A program made the translations under genes and the position numbers. This document shows positions 25,656-35,038 of a DNA stretch of 64,000 nt, in pieces. Below the pieces are notes generated by a model. It was not told the origin of the DNA. It was given only the letters and a program-made list of their open reading frames with translations, and did not search any database. The stretch is from Sandaracinomonas limnophila (lineage in GTDB: Bacteria > Bacteroidota > Bacteroidia > Cytophagales > Spirosomataceae). How positions within the stretch are numbered: the first letter of the stretch is position 1; each line of letters starts with the position of its first letter. Location: contig NZ_SACY01000004.1 in assembly GCF_004005965.1 (NCBI RefSeq), positions 1-64,000 of the forward strand, given 5' to 3'.

Positions 25656-26630
25656 TTACTTGTCTAATCTAAAAAACCTCATTGCATTATTGTACAAAAT
25701 ATCACGCTTTTGATCATGTGATAAATATTGTGCGTTTTCAATGACACCGATTGAGGTTTCCATTAATTTGGGCCAAACCATGTGGTCGGTACCGTACATA
25801 ACGCGTTTGCCGAATCCTGCTTGCACCAATCGCTTGATGTAGGCGTGGATTTCTTCTAAAGGATAACTCCAGATCATACCGGCAACGTCTACATACACGT
25901 ATGCATTTGCCCCCATTAAGGCAACCATTTCATCAATCATCGGATAGCCAGCATGCATCACCCAAACTTTTAATTTCGGATGTTTGGCCAATAAATCTTC
26001 TAATAATAAGGGATTACCCATCGATGCACGATATTTTGGAGCAGTTAAATTAGCCATACCGTTTCCTCCTGTTCCCATGTGAATAGCCACTGGAACATTT
26101 AAACGTTCTGCTACTTCAAAATACCCATCAACCGAGGGGTCACTAGGAGAAATACCTTGGTATTGTAAACCAATTTCCCCCACAACCTTATAAAATCCAG
26201 TTTTTAATGAGTCTTCAAAAGCCTTTACTGAAATTCCCTTATTATCGCTGAATCCAATGGAAGGAATAATTCGTTCCGGATTTGGAGAAGCTTTTTTCCA
26301 AGCACGGATTACCGATGCATCACCAGAAACAACAATGGTCATGTTCAAGCGCTTCATGGTTGCCAATAACTCATCTTGGAATTCCTTATCTGACTTAGCA
26401 GCCTTTAAAGTAATTGCACCATCTGAGCTTAAAAATTTCGGCATCGGTTCATTTGGGTCTGCACCTGGCATATTGCTCAAAAACCAAGGCGACATGTCGT
26501 TTGCAAAATTTGGATTGATTTTTGAGGCATGAACGTGCACATCAAAAATAGGGGCACGTTGCGTACTTGTTTGTGCCAAACTACTTAGGGAAAACAGCAC
26601 TGCTGCTCCAAATACAAGGATTTTTTTCAT
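25656..26630 (-). CDS. exported amidohydrolase-2 family protein
   Basis: The 324-residue protein has a signal peptide, then FDVHVHASKIN, the metal-binding HxH of the amidohydrolase superfamily. PVAIHMGTGG and WVMHAGYP supply the further histidines, and YGTDHMVWP the catalytic Asp. The amidohydrolase-2 group includes decarboxylases and lactonases such as the ACMSD and LigI types; the precise reaction is open. It is exported, which is unusual for that group outside Bacteroidota. It starts 3 nt after the stop of the gene upstream. Confidence 0.83.
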   Translation of the reverse strand: MKKILVFGAAVLFSLSSLAQTSTQRAPIFDVHVHASKINPNFANDMSPWFLSNMPGADPNEPMPKFLSSDGAITLKAAKSDKEFQDELLATMKRLNMTIVVSGDASVIRAWKKASPNPERIIPSIGFSDNKGISVKAFEDSLKTGFYKVVGEIGLQYQGISPSDPSVDGYFEVAERLNVPVAIHMGTGGNGMANLTAPKYRASMGNPLLLEDLLAKHPKLKVWVMHAGYPMIDEMVALMGANAYVYVDVAGMIWSYPLEEIHAYIKRLVQAGFGKRVMYGTDHMVWPKLMETSIGVIENAQYLSHDQKRDILYNNAMRFFRLDK

Positions 26631-26633
26631 TGT

Positions 26634-27374
26634 TTATTTATATAATTTAATCACTAATTTTCTATTTAAATAATCACCTTCACCTTTCCCGCCTAATGCT
26701 TTTTCATGTTCAATCACTTTGATTTTTTCTTTTGAAATATCCAAACCAACAAAAACATCAAACATTTTTTCTGCTCTTCGATGTACCATGGCCAACTTTT
26801 CTTCTAAAATCGTTCCATCACTTAATTTCGATTTGCCTCGATAAGCATGAATTTCAATTCTTGCAGGTTGTTGGATCTTCGCCACTCGAACAGCTTCCCC
26901 GGCAATTCTTGTTTTATGCAAGGTTAAATAATCCGAATCAAAATCGTATAGAATTTGAAACTCCTTGGTATCGTCAGAAAAAGGCTCATATTTGGGAAAA
27001 GGAACTGGCGCTGGGGGCTCTAGTCCATCTTCAGCCGGCAATAAGGTTGTACAGGCCACATCCAATTCTGGCATCACAGAGATCACGATTGGGTCAATCA
27101 CAATGCCTCCACAGCTTGTTTTCTGCGGATCTTGAATAAAACCTTCTACCAACACTTGGTGTTTCAATTGAGGTGGATAAAATGCTGATGCAGAACTACC
27201 TTGTTGTCCTAAATAATACGTTGTGCCATCCTTTTCGGCCAACCAACAAGGCATTGCTTTAGAATCTCGAACGATCGGACAGGCCAAAAAGGCTACATAT
27301 TTGCCAGTGGTTGTTTGTGCGAATGCACAAAAAGTGGAAATCCAGCAACAAAAAATCAAAATGCCATTTCTCAT
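26634..27374 (-). CDS. exported protein with weak OmpA-like C-terminal region
   Basis: I do not recognise the family firmly. The 246-residue protein has a signal peptide (about 1-19). A Cys-containing middle part follows (FLACPIVRDSKAMPCWLAEK, GTTYYLGQQGSS, CGGIVIDPI). The C-terminal 110 residues (ILYDFDSDYLTLHKTRIAGE, ARIEIHAYRGKSKLSDG, RRAEKMFDVFVGL, GDYLNRKLVI) have the strand-helix spacing of an OmpA peptidoglycan-binding domain, but without the usual Asp-Arg pair clearly placed. It starts 1 nt after the stop of the dihaem peroxidase-like gene, so the two are co-translated. Confidence 0.6.
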   Translation of the reverse strand: MRNGILIFCCWISTFCAFAQTTTGKYVAFLACPIVRDSKAMPCWLAEKDGTTYYLGQQGSSASAFYPPQLKHQVLVEGFIQDPQKTSCGGIVIDPIVISVMPELDVACTTLLPAEDGLEPPAPVPFPKYEPFSDDTKEFQILYDFDSDYLTLHKTRIAGEAVRVAKIQQPARIEIHAYRGKSKLSDGTILEEKLAMVHRRAEKMFDVFVGLDISKEKIKVIEHEKALGGKGEGDYLNRKLVIKLYK

Positions 27375-27375
27375 G

Positions 27376-28893
27376 TTATAAACTGGATAAAAAATTCACT
27401 AAATCTTTCTTTTCTTGATCAGCCAATTTCATATTGAATCGGCGATCATAATAATCGACCACTTCCATCAAATTTTTAGCTGAACCATTGGCAAAATAGG
27501 GTGCTCGAGCCGCCAATCCTCTAAATTGCTGCATCACAATGGAGCCAATATCTTTACATTTCCCAGAAATCAAAGCCCGACCTGGGTCTGTTGTGTATAC
27601 CACCCGACCTAAATACGGATGTGGGTCAGCACTCGGACTGCAAGTACATTTAAAAACAGGTAAATCTGTTTTCTGGTTAAAAATTCTGTTTTCTGTCCAA
27701 TTGGGATAATTGGTAGTTCCCAAATCGACCCAGCCCGGAGCGATGTCTTGGGCAGTCATTTGGCCATTGTGACAAGTAGAACAGGTTCTTCTCAAGGGAT
27801 TAGCCAAGCCAATACTATTAATATGCGTAACATCATTGATCCAAAAGGGTCTAAACATAAAAATATCATTTCCTCGGGCAACAGATTGTCGGAATTCCTT
27901 TTGTTCTTTGGTCAAATCTTTGGACATCGTTTCAGGATTCTCCCAAGTCTTAAACCAATGAAAAATAGGATCACGATTGTTGTTGGCCAATACGTGCACC
28001 TTCCCTTCTTTCATAGCTTTGGCTCCCAATCCTTCTGGTTTGCCATTTTCTACCAATGGGCTTCCCCAAGGGTCATGACTTTGCGCCAAATACAATTGAT
28101 TCTCAAAATCAACAATTTGTTTTTGTTCGGATGGAGTTAAAAAGGTATGCCCTTGCAAATGTCCATGATAAGCATCAATTGCCTGAGCCTTTTGGGTGTA
28201 ATGCCTGGAATCTGCCATCATGTTCATTCCAACAACAAGTCCTGTTTCCGGATCAGTGACAGCTAATGTACCTGTTTTAATGTTAAAACGCGGGTCTGGA
28301 GACATCACATATTTCATATTTCCCACCACTCGAGGTCTCCGATAAACAGAAATACTTGGCTCTTTTCCTTTCAAACCAAAATCGGGATCTGAATTGGCAC
28401 CCGTTGGGTCACTTACCACCTCAATCGTAAATTCTGGTTTTACGGGAACTCCATTATCTGGTTTGGGAGGCCAAGAAAGTCCAATTCTGAACAATCCTCT
28501 ATTCAACAATAAGGAATGACTACTTTTTAATTCTTGAGGCAATTTGGGATTATTTGAACCATCCACTGCGGCAAAAACAGGATCTTTTCCATGGGTTTCT
28601 TCCCAACGTTTCTGCAAATTCTCCACAGAAACACTCATGGCATTCGAAGGTTGGTGGCAAGACACACAAGCACGTCCATTGCTGCCAATGGGCTCAAAAA
28701 AAGGATGATTTTTCAATTGAACTGGACCGTCCGCATTCAGAATTTCCAATTTTCCATAAGAATTAGGGTAGGTAATTAATTCAGGCAGGACTTGATCTGA
28801 ACTGGGTTCAATCCATGATAAATCCTTTTTTTCGGAAATAGAAAGCAGGAACGCCAAGCTGGAAACCAGCAAGAGCTTAAGTATTATTTTCAT
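27376..28893 (-). CDS. exported dihaem cytochrome c peroxidase-like protein
   Basis: The protein (about 505 residues) has a signal peptide starting MKIILKLLLVSSLAFLLSIS. It carries two CxxCH haem sites, ACVSCHQPS (N-terminal third) and TCSTCHNGQ (C-terminal third). A further Cys-rich FKCTCSPSADPHP follows, and then AARAPYFANGSAKNLMEVV, the segment typical of cytochrome c peroxidase/MauG-like proteins. It probably reduces peroxide or oxidises a partner in the periplasm. I prefer the ATG at 28893, which follows a GGAACCTATTTAC element, over one 21 nt upstream. Confidence 0.82.
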   Translation of the reverse strand: MKIILKLLLVSSLAFLLSISEKKDLSWIEPSSDQVLPELITYPNSYGKLEILNADGPVQLKNHPFFEPIGSNGRACVSCHQPSNAMSVSVENLQKRWEETHGKDPVFAAVDGSNNPKLPQELKSSHSLLLNRGLFRIGLSWPPKPDNGVPVKPEFTIEVVSDPTGANSDPDFGLKGKEPSISVYRRPRVVGNMKYVMSPDPRFNIKTGTLAVTDPETGLVVGMNMMADSRHYTQKAQAIDAYHGHLQGHTFLTPSEQKQIVDFENQLYLAQSHDPWGSPLVENGKPEGLGAKAMKEGKVHVLANNNRDPIFHWFKTWENPETMSKDLTKEQKEFRQSVARGNDIFMFRPFWINDVTHINSIGLANPLRRTCSTCHNGQMTAQDIAPGWVDLGTTNYPNWTENRIFNQKTDLPVFKCTCSPSADPHPYLGRVVYTTDPGRALISGKCKDIGSIVMQQFRGLAARAPYFANGSAKNLMEVVDYYDRRFNMKLADQEKKDLVNFLSSL

Positions 28894-28924
28894 CAATGTA
28901 AATAGGTTCCTCAAAAGTAGGACA

Positions 28925-29734
28925 TTATTTTAATAATGCCTGCATTTTCTTTGTGATAAAATCAGTTGCATACTTAGGCGCCAAGCGATACAAAAAATTT
29001 AAAAATTTCGAATCGGAGCCAACCAAAATATGCAGTTGATCCTTTTGAATTCCCTCAATAATAATCTGGGCTGCCTTTTCAGCAGGTAAGGCTTGCATAC
29101 TTGAATTTTTAGATTGTTCTTCAACAGGCATATCCATTTTCACACCGGAATTTGCTGTAATATTTGTTGCAATAGCCCCTGGAAAAACAACTGACACCTT
29201 GACTGGGCTATTTTTCAATTCAGCATAAAGTCCTTCGGTAAATAATTTTACAGCGGCTTTGGATGCCCCATATACACTTTGTCCGGGCACTGGTAGAAAT
29301 CCACCCATGCTCGAAATATTTACCACGTGTGCCTCAGGTCTTTGTAATAAAATTGGCAATGCGGCTTTTGTCAAATAAACTGTTCCATAAAAATTCACAT
29401 TCATCACTTGAATGATTTTTTCGATGGACAGATCCTGAATTTTAATAAAAGGTTGAATGATACCTGCATTGTTAATTATTCCGTCTAATTGTCCAAAATG
29501 TTGTTCAATTGAAGTAACAATTTCACCTGCTTTTTCAAAATTTGTAATATCATGTACAATCGGAAAAAATAAAGATTGATTCCCTCCGCACAAGTCCAAA
29601 GTTTCCAACAATGGTCCTTCGTGTAAATCAATCCCGCCTACCTTTGCCCCTTTGGCAATGAGTTGCAATGACAATTGTCGGCCCATGCCACTTCCAGCAC
29701 CTGTAACAATAATTACTTTTCCGTGAATTTTCAT
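28925..29734 (-). CDS. short-chain dehydrogenase/reductase
   Basis: The 269-residue protein is a classical SDR: VTGAGSGMGRQ binds NAD(P), NNAG follows, and the catalytic Ser and YGASKAAVK (Tyr and Lys) are present. It has no signal peptide and a slightly hydrophobic C-terminus. The substrate is unknown. It is 31 nt upstream of the dihaem protein gene and may be transcribed with it. Confidence 0.9.
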   Translation of the reverse strand: MKIHGKVIIVTGAGSGMGRQLSLQLIAKGAKVGGIDLHEGPLLETLDLCGGNQSLFFPIVHDITNFEKAGEIVTSIEQHFGQLDGIINNAGIIQPFIKIQDLSIEKIIQVMNVNFYGTVYLTKAALPILLQRPEAHVVNISSMGGFLPVPGQSVYGASKAAVKLFTEGLYAELKNSPVKVSVVFPGAIATNITANSGVKMDMPVEEQSKNSSMQALPAEKAAQIIIEGIQKDQLHILVGSDSKFLNFLYRLAPKYATDFITKKMQALLK

Positions 29735-29824
29735 ATCTGAAACTTTGCTTTTATTTGCTTTAATTTAATAAATTTTTAGACAGAATTAGTGATAATTTTA
29801 TATATTTAAGTTAAAATATCGATT

Positions 29825-30784
29825 ATGGAAACAAATTTGCCTTGGGTAGAATCTCCTTTTTTTGAAAAAATATTAGCAAAGAAAAATTTAAGTAAAGAAA
29901 ACGAGGAACTTGCAAAAAGTTACAACAAAGATGGATACATAGTATTAAAAAATATTTTTTCTGAGCAAGAAATCGACCTTGTAATTAAAGATATGAAGGA
30001 AATTGGTTTTAACCCAGATTTTAAAACTGATAATTTCCGAAATGATGTTCGAATTCAAGATCTTTGGATGTATTCTGAACCCGTTAAAAACTTATCAATT
30101 AATCCAAAAATATTAAGTGTTTTGGAGATGTTATACGATAGAGAAGTTGTACCGTTTCAAACTCTAAATTTTAAAGTTGGTTCCCAACAGATTGCGCACT
30201 CAGATACCATGCACTTTAGCTCCCTTCCTGCAAGATTTATGTGTGGAGTTTGGATTGCTTTAGAAGACATTACTGAGGAGAACGGACCACTTTTTTACTA
30301 CCCCGGCTCACACAAAACCCCAGAATATACTTTTGCTCAGATTTATAATGATGTAAAGGATTCTAGCTACGATGATTACCCCAAATATGAGGAGTTCATG
30401 AGCGAATTAATGGAAGTTTCACCTTTTGAAAAAAAGAAATTTTTTGCAAAAAAAGGAGATGCATTAGTGTGGTCATCAAATATAATTCATGGAGGAAGCC
30501 CCGTTTTAAAGGAAGGTAGCACAAGGTATTCTCAAGTAACTCATTACTATTTTAAAGATTGTATTTATTATACTCCAATGTTATCAAATATGGTTACAGG
30601 TGAGTATTTTCTGAGAAGACATATTGTAAACATGAGAAATGGAGAGATTGAAGATCAAAATTACAATGGTGAAAAAGTCAATTTCAATAGAACATATAAA
30701 CAATTATATACTTTAAATCAGCACATAAAAATTGGAAAATACATGAGATTTTTAGCTGAAAAATTTTTAAAATTCACGAAATAA
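29825..30784 (+). CDS. phytanoyl-CoA dioxygenase (PhyH) family protein
   Basis: The 319-residue cytosolic protein shows the Fe(II)/2-oxoglutarate dioxygenase facial triad: H125 and D127 in AHSDTMHF, H222 in IIHGGSPV, with NGPLFYYPGSHK between them. The family hydroxylates small molecules or lipids; the substrate cannot be told. It is more AT-rich than its neighbours, and 11 nt separate it from the exported hydrolase gene downstream, so the two may form a small operon. Confidence 0.85.
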   Translation: METNLPWVESPFFEKILAKKNLSKENEELAKSYNKDGYIVLKNIFSEQEIDLVIKDMKEIGFNPDFKTDNFRNDVRIQDLWMYSEPVKNLSINPKILSVLEMLYDREVVPFQTLNFKVGSQQIAHSDTMHFSSLPARFMCGVWIALEDITEENGPLFYYPGSHKTPEYTFAQIYNDVKDSSYDDYPKYEEFMSELMEVSPFEKKKFFAKKGDALVWSSNIIHGGSPVLKEGSTRYSQVTHYYFKDCIYYTPMLSNMVTGEYFLRRHIVNMRNGEIEDQNYNGEKVNFNRTYKQLYTLNQHIKIGKYMRFLAEKFLKFTK

Positions 30785-30795
30785 ACCTTTTAAAC

Positions 30796-32073
30796 ATGAA
30801 AATTAAATCAATTTTATCCATTTTCTTATTAGCTATTTCAAGCATTGCATTTGCCCAAAATACTTATCATTTAGGTATAGAAGGTTTCGATTGGGGGCCC
30901 AATGCAAACAAGGTTATTATTCCACTTGGAAGTACTCAAAAAGAAATTTCCGCAGCCGATTTTCAAATTTTTGTAAAAAGAAGCTCAACACAAGGTGAAA
31001 TCCCTGCAGCTGTTGCCGCAGGAAAAAGAGATATTTTAACTGCTTTTATTTCGGATGAAAAAGGCTTTAAAACAGAATCAGGAAATTTTGCAACACTTCT
31101 TTTAGCAGTTGGACCAACTAATTCCATCGCATCTCCTATTCAATATTTTAGAACAGGTGGTAATAAATGGATAGATTACAACTTAACCATTTTAAATGCT
31201 AAAACGGGACAAATCTGGAACAAAGAGTCAAGCCGTTCCTTAGGATTAACCGACAAATTTGATGTTTCGGGTAAGTTTTCCCATAAAGACATCAACCTAA
31301 CATACGGTTTATTCAAACCCACAACAGCAAAAGAAAAGTCGCCATTATTGATTTGGTTACACGGTGGTGGTGAAGGTGGCACAGACCCAACTATTGCCAT
31401 TATTGGAAATAAGGCAAACAATTATGCGTCTGACGCCATTCAAACAATTTTTGAAGGTGCTTATGTATTGGCTCCTCAAACACCCACTCGTTGGATGCAT
31501 TCGGTGTCAAATGGATCTACTTCAGGAAAAGAAAATGATATTTACAACGAAGCTCTTTTCGCATTAATTCAAGATGTGGTAAAAAACAATCCAGGCATTG
31601 ATGCTTCACGCATATATTTAGGCGGCTGTTCAAATGGCGGTTATATGTCATTGAAACTTATTTTCCTTCACCCTGAATATTTTGCCGCTGGTTATATTTC
31701 AGCTTTAGCATATAAATCTGAATTTGCCACGGATGCTGATATTCAAAAAATTAAAAATATACCCATCTGGTTTGTTCATTCAAAAGACGACAATACAACT
31801 AAACCTGACGAAACTGTTGTTCCAATGTACAATCGCTTAAAAGCCGCTGGTGCGAAAAATACGTATTTAAGCTACTACGACCATGTTACAGACGTAACTG
31901 GTGTTTTTGGCGGTGAAAATTTTCAATACATGGGTCACTGGTCGTGGATCTATTCGCATGATAATCGAGCTTCCAAAGACATGGACGGCAGCCCTGTAAA
32001 AGTAAATGGAAAACCAGTTACAATTATGGAATGGCTTGCGGCGCAGAAATTGCCGACAGGGAAGAAGAAATAA
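30796..32073 (+). CDS. exported alpha/beta-hydrolase (prolyl-oligopeptidase/esterase-like)
   Basis: A signal peptide (ending AFAQ) is followed by an N-terminal beta-domain of about 140 residues and then a hydrolase domain. LLIWLHGGGEGGTD gives the oxyanion loop, YLGGCSNGGYMSLKL the nucleophile elbow with Ser279, and YDHVTDVTG lies towards the C-terminus. HGGGEGG and GCSNGG resemble the Bacteroidota predicted-peptidase group related to polyhydroxybutyrate depolymerases and esterases, so the substrate is uncertain. An ATAAACCTTTTA element precedes the ATG. The stop codon lies immediately before a TATGAGG array. Confidence 0.8.
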   Translation: MKIKSILSIFLLAISSIAFAQNTYHLGIEGFDWGPNANKVIIPLGSTQKEISAADFQIFVKRSSTQGEIPAAVAAGKRDILTAFISDEKGFKTESGNFATLLLAVGPTNSIASPIQYFRTGGNKWIDYNLTILNAKTGQIWNKESSRSLGLTDKFDVSGKFSHKDINLTYGLFKPTTAKEKSPLLIWLHGGGEGGTDPTIAIIGNKANNYASDAIQTIFEGAYVLAPQTPTRWMHSVSNGSTSGKENDIYNEALFALIQDVVKNNPGIDASRIYLGGCSNGGYMSLKLIFLHPEYFAAGYISALAYKSEFATDADIQKIKNIPIWFVHSKDDNTTKPDETVVPMYNRLKAAGAKNTYLSYYDHVTDVTGVFGGENFQYMGHWSWIYSHDNRASKDMDGSPVKVNGKPVTIMEWLAAQKLPTGKKK

Positions 32074-32075
32074 TT

Positions 32076-32370
32076 TGAGGTATGAGGTATGAGGTACGAG
32101 GTAAGAGGTATGAGGTATGAGGTATGAGGTCATATTGATCCAGGCTTTGGGAAAAGAAAAATATCAGTTTTTTTTTATTTAAAACTTGTAAATTGCAGGG
32201 GGTAAGGGGAGTGTTTTCCCCAACAAAAAAATAAATAAAGTTCCTATCAATTTACTGATATTAATATTCCAAAGTGCCCCTCCCTCTTACCTTTTACCTT
32301 TTACCTCTTACCTCTTACCTCTTACCTCTTACCTCTTACCTCTTACCTCTTACCTCTTACCTCTTACCTC
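32076..32370. repeat. inverted pair of 7-bp arrays flanking a dispersed element
   Basis: The left arm (32076-32130) is made of GAGGTAT/GAGGTAA/GAGGTAC units. The right arm (about 32287-32370) is about twelve copies of TTACCTC, its reverse complement, and contains the stop codon of the L,D-transpeptidase gene. The 150-nt loop between them holds the element at 32193-32270. Both convergent genes therefore end in the same potential hairpin. Confidence 0.9.
32193..32270. repeat. dispersed non-coding element, copy 1
   Basis: Starting TTGCAGGGGG and ending in ACTGATATTAATATTCC, this segment matches 43789-43865 over its whole length, including the paired GGGG...CCCC blocks and the tail TCCTATCAA-T-ACTGATA. 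It is non-coding in both places. Its function is unknown. Confidence 0.75.
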
Positions 32371-33587
32371 CCATAAACGTTTTCCAAAAACCTCACCTCC
32401 CCCTTATCATTGAAATCCACCAAGGAATACCATATGATGAGGGGGATGGTGCGTTTTACTGGTAAATAAATCGGACTAACATCAACCTGTTTGGTGTTTG
32501 GATTCAAGGTATCTAAGGCAATGGAATTGCCATTTAAAAACAACTTTCCTAATTCAAGAGGTTTTTCTAAACGGATGCAACTGTGACTATAAAAACGTTT
32601 CTCCTTTGCAAATAATTTCTTTTCAGAGGTATCATGCAAATACATTTTGAATGGATTGTCGAACAAAAATTTAAGTAATCCCAAAGTGTTCCAATAACCT
32701 GTTCGCTGCACCATCCGGTACGGAAAATAATTAGCGTTTAATCGATGCCACGGAACTGATTCCGGAGTCACACGCTCATTGTTCCGGTTGTAAATTAGCA
32801 AATGACTTGCATGGAAATACCGAATCCTTTTTTGAATTTCAGGGACTAATTCTTCAACACTTATACTTCTAGGAACCTCCCAAAGGGGAAACATAATCAT
32901 GGTTTTAATTCTACTTGAAAGGGTTTTAGAAGGTTTTTCAGGCCTACCTACAACTGTTTTCATTGCTAATTTTACCTCCCCCTTTTCAAAATATTTCAAT
33001 TCTGTGGCAGGAATATTTATCAAAACCAATGGATAATATCGTTTCACTTGATGTAACCAACGAAATTCTTGAATGGCCTTATCGATCAAATTTTTCTGTG
33101 AGATTTTCCAATGGGTTGAATCCCTTTTCACTTGTAAAAGGGTTTGCACTTCTTTAGATTCTGTTTCGCTAATTTGTCGAAACAAATCATTCAAATCTCC
33201 TTTTGAAACAGCCAAATTGACTTTATTTTTGAAAACGCTTTCCTTCAAATCAAACTTAAAACCTTCAAAACGCAAACTCGGTTTCTGGGTTCCAAACCTG
33301 AAATCATGAAAAAATTTATTTGCAATAAGCTCTAATTTTTTCCTAATTCGTGCGCTGTCAGAATCAACCAAAAGGCCGTTTTTTAAGGAATCTAAAAAGA
33401 CATTCTGATAGGTTTTTGCTTGTAAGGAAACCGTTTCTGATTGAGTTATTAAACTATCTAAATTCTTAGCAACTTTGGTGTATTTCGAGGGATTATTTCT
33501 CGAAAATTGTACAAACCCCCAAGCTGAAATACCTAGGATTATGAAACCCGAAAGAACTACCCTAACCTTATAACTCAACAATTTCAT
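32364..33587 (-). CDS. L,D-transpeptidase family protein
   Basis: The 407-residue protein has an N-terminal membrane anchor (about 8-28), a helical scaffold region and a YkuD catalytic domain. The order LINIPATELKYFEKGE, MKTVVGRPEKPSKTLSS, then FYSHSCIRLEKP is that of the YcbB/LdtD group; the catalytic Cys is near residue 337. The Gly of the usual HGCIR motif is replaced by Ser. Such enzymes make 3-3 cross-links in peptidoglycan. The start overlaps the end of the beta-CASP gene by 20 nt. The stop lies in a TTACCTC array. Confidence 0.88.
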   Translation of the reverse strand: MKLLSYKVRVVLSGFIILGISAWGFVQFSRNNPSKYTKVAKNLDSLITQSETVSLQAKTYQNVFLDSLKNGLLVDSDSARIRKKLELIANKFFHDFRFGTQKPSLRFEGFKFDLKESVFKNKVNLAVSKGDLNDLFRQISETESKEVQTLLQVKRDSTHWKISQKNLIDKAIQEFRWLHQVKRYYPLVLINIPATELKYFEKGEVKLAMKTVVGRPEKPSKTLSSRIKTMIMFPLWEVPRSISVEELVPEIQKRIRYFHASHLLIYNRNNERVTPESVPWHRLNANYFPYRMVQRTGYWNTLGLLKFLFDNPFKMYLHDTSEKKLFAKEKRFYSHSCIRLEKPLELGKLFLNGNSIALDTLNPNTKQVDVSPIYLPVKRTIPLIIWYSLVDFNDKGEVRFLENVYGR

Positions 33588-34935
33588 CCGGTTCTGGAAT
33601 ATAAGAATCCCAAGCTTTTTTTTGTTTCAAAATCTCCTGCAACTCGAGTGTAGCTTCCTCCTCGCCATGAATTAACATTAATTTTTCGGGCGCTACATGA
33701 ATATCAGACAACCAATCTAACAAATCATTTTGGTCCGCATGGGCAGAGAACATTTCAAAATTGACTATTCTGGCCCTTACTGGATAATCTTTCCCATATA
33801 TTCTTAGTGTAGAAGCACCCTCTGCCAATCTTCTTCCCTTAGTACCCACCGCCTGAAAACCAGTTAAAGCCACCGTTGAATCTGGGTCGCTAATATACTT
33901 TTGCAAATACCTCAATACACGCCCACCACTCAACATTCCGCTTCCAGCTATAATGATTTTAGGTTCATCTGATTCTACGGAATGCAAAGATTCTTTGAAT
34001 TTTTTAATGATCGTAAATTGGCTAGATAAAGCATGTAAATCCTCCACTGAAATTTTGTGCCAAGATGGAAAGCGACTAAACAATTCCAAGACCTCTGCGG
34101 CCATCGGACTATCCAAGACCATTTTAATGGGTGGAATTTGCTTTTTATTCAACAACTCCCATAGCAAAAACATCATAGTTTGTGCTCTTTCTACGGCAAA
34201 ACAAGGCAAAATTAAGGTACCTCCTCTTTTAGCATTTTCCAATACTGCATGTTTCAAAGCTTCTTTTCCAGATTCATCTGGATGCACGCGATTACCATAA
34301 GTACTTTCAATCAATAATAAATCTGCTTTTTCAGGTTTTTTGTATGATTTAAGTAGTATTTCCTTTTGTCGACCTATATCTCCTGAAAAAACCATTCGTT
34401 TACCTTGGTATTCAATTTCAATAAAACAGGCTCCTAAAATATGACCAATGTATTGAAACCGAACCGAAATCTCTGAACTTAATTTGATCCAATCACCCTC
34501 CTCCACACGTTGAAAGTGTCGAATTGCTTCCCGAGCATCCTCTGCGGTATAAATGGGGATTTCGGGTTCATCATGTGGGTGAAATCGAGAGTTACGAAGG
34601 GCTTCCTCCTCTTGGATTTTACCAGAATCCATTAAGATAATAGCTGCCAAATCAAGAGTTGGACTACTTGCATATATTTTACCACGAAAACCATCCTTAA
34701 CTAATTTAGGCAAATAGCCCACATGGTCAAGGTGTCCATGGGTCAATAAAACATAATCAATTTCTTCAATTTTAATGGGAAGTGGATCTTCGTTCTTTTC
34801 CTTAATTTCCCGATACCCCTGAAATATGCCACAGTCAACCAATATACCAACAGTTCCTAATTTTAAAAAAAACTTGGAGCCCGTAACGGTTTTCGCGGCT
34901 CCTAAAAACTGAATACTAAATTGACTCTTACCCAT
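33568..34935 (-). CDS. MBL-fold beta-CASP nuclease (YSH1-like)
   Basis: The 455-residue cytosolic protein has the metallo-beta-lactamase motif THGHLDHVGYLPKLV, SGDIGR and ESTYGNRVH, followed by the beta-CASP region with SGMLSGGRVLRYL and FSAHADQNDLLDW. This is the signature of RNA-processing nucleases related to eukaryotic CPSF73/Ysh1. It probably takes part in mRNA processing or decay. Length and motifs are complete. It is transcribed towards the L,D-transpeptidase gene. Confidence 0.92.
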   Translation of the reverse strand: MGKSQFSIQFLGAAKTVTGSKFFLKLGTVGILVDCGIFQGYREIKEKNEDPLPIKIEEIDYVLLTHGHLDHVGYLPKLVKDGFRGKIYASSPTLDLAAIILMDSGKIQEEEALRNSRFHPHDEPEIPIYTAEDAREAIRHFQRVEEGDWIKLSSEISVRFQYIGHILGACFIEIEYQGKRMVFSGDIGRQKEILLKSYKKPEKADLLLIESTYGNRVHPDESGKEALKHAVLENAKRGGTLILPCFAVERAQTMMFLLWELLNKKQIPPIKMVLDSPMAAEVLELFSRFPSWHKISVEDLHALSSQFTIIKKFKESLHSVESDEPKIIIAGSGMLSGGRVLRYLQKYISDPDSTVALTGFQAVGTKGRRLAEGASTLRIYGKDYPVRARIVNFEMFSAHADQNDLLDWLSDIHVAPEKLMLIHGEEEATLELQEILKQKKAWDSYIPEPDEIVEL

Positions 34936-34972
34936 TCTGGAATTATTTTATACTAAGATAAGATAAAAAATA

Positions 34973-35000
34973 AAAATCCTCTCCGAATAGAGAGGATTTT
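34973..35000 (-). terminator. terminator after the small secreted protein gene
   Basis: AAAATCCTCTC and GAGAGGATTTT form an 11-bp stem around a CGAATA loop, with A-rich and T-rich flanks on both sides, so it could work in both directions. On the minus strand it lies 38 nt after the stop of the gene at 35039. Confidence 0.85.
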
Positions 35001-35038
35001 CAAATTTTCAAAATAGGTTTAATCGATTAATCTCTAAA

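Noticed and set aside
32274-32465. Open frame with repeated LPLTSYLL residues
   Set aside because: It is a translation of the TTACCTC array and overlaps the L,D-transpeptidase gene on the other strand.
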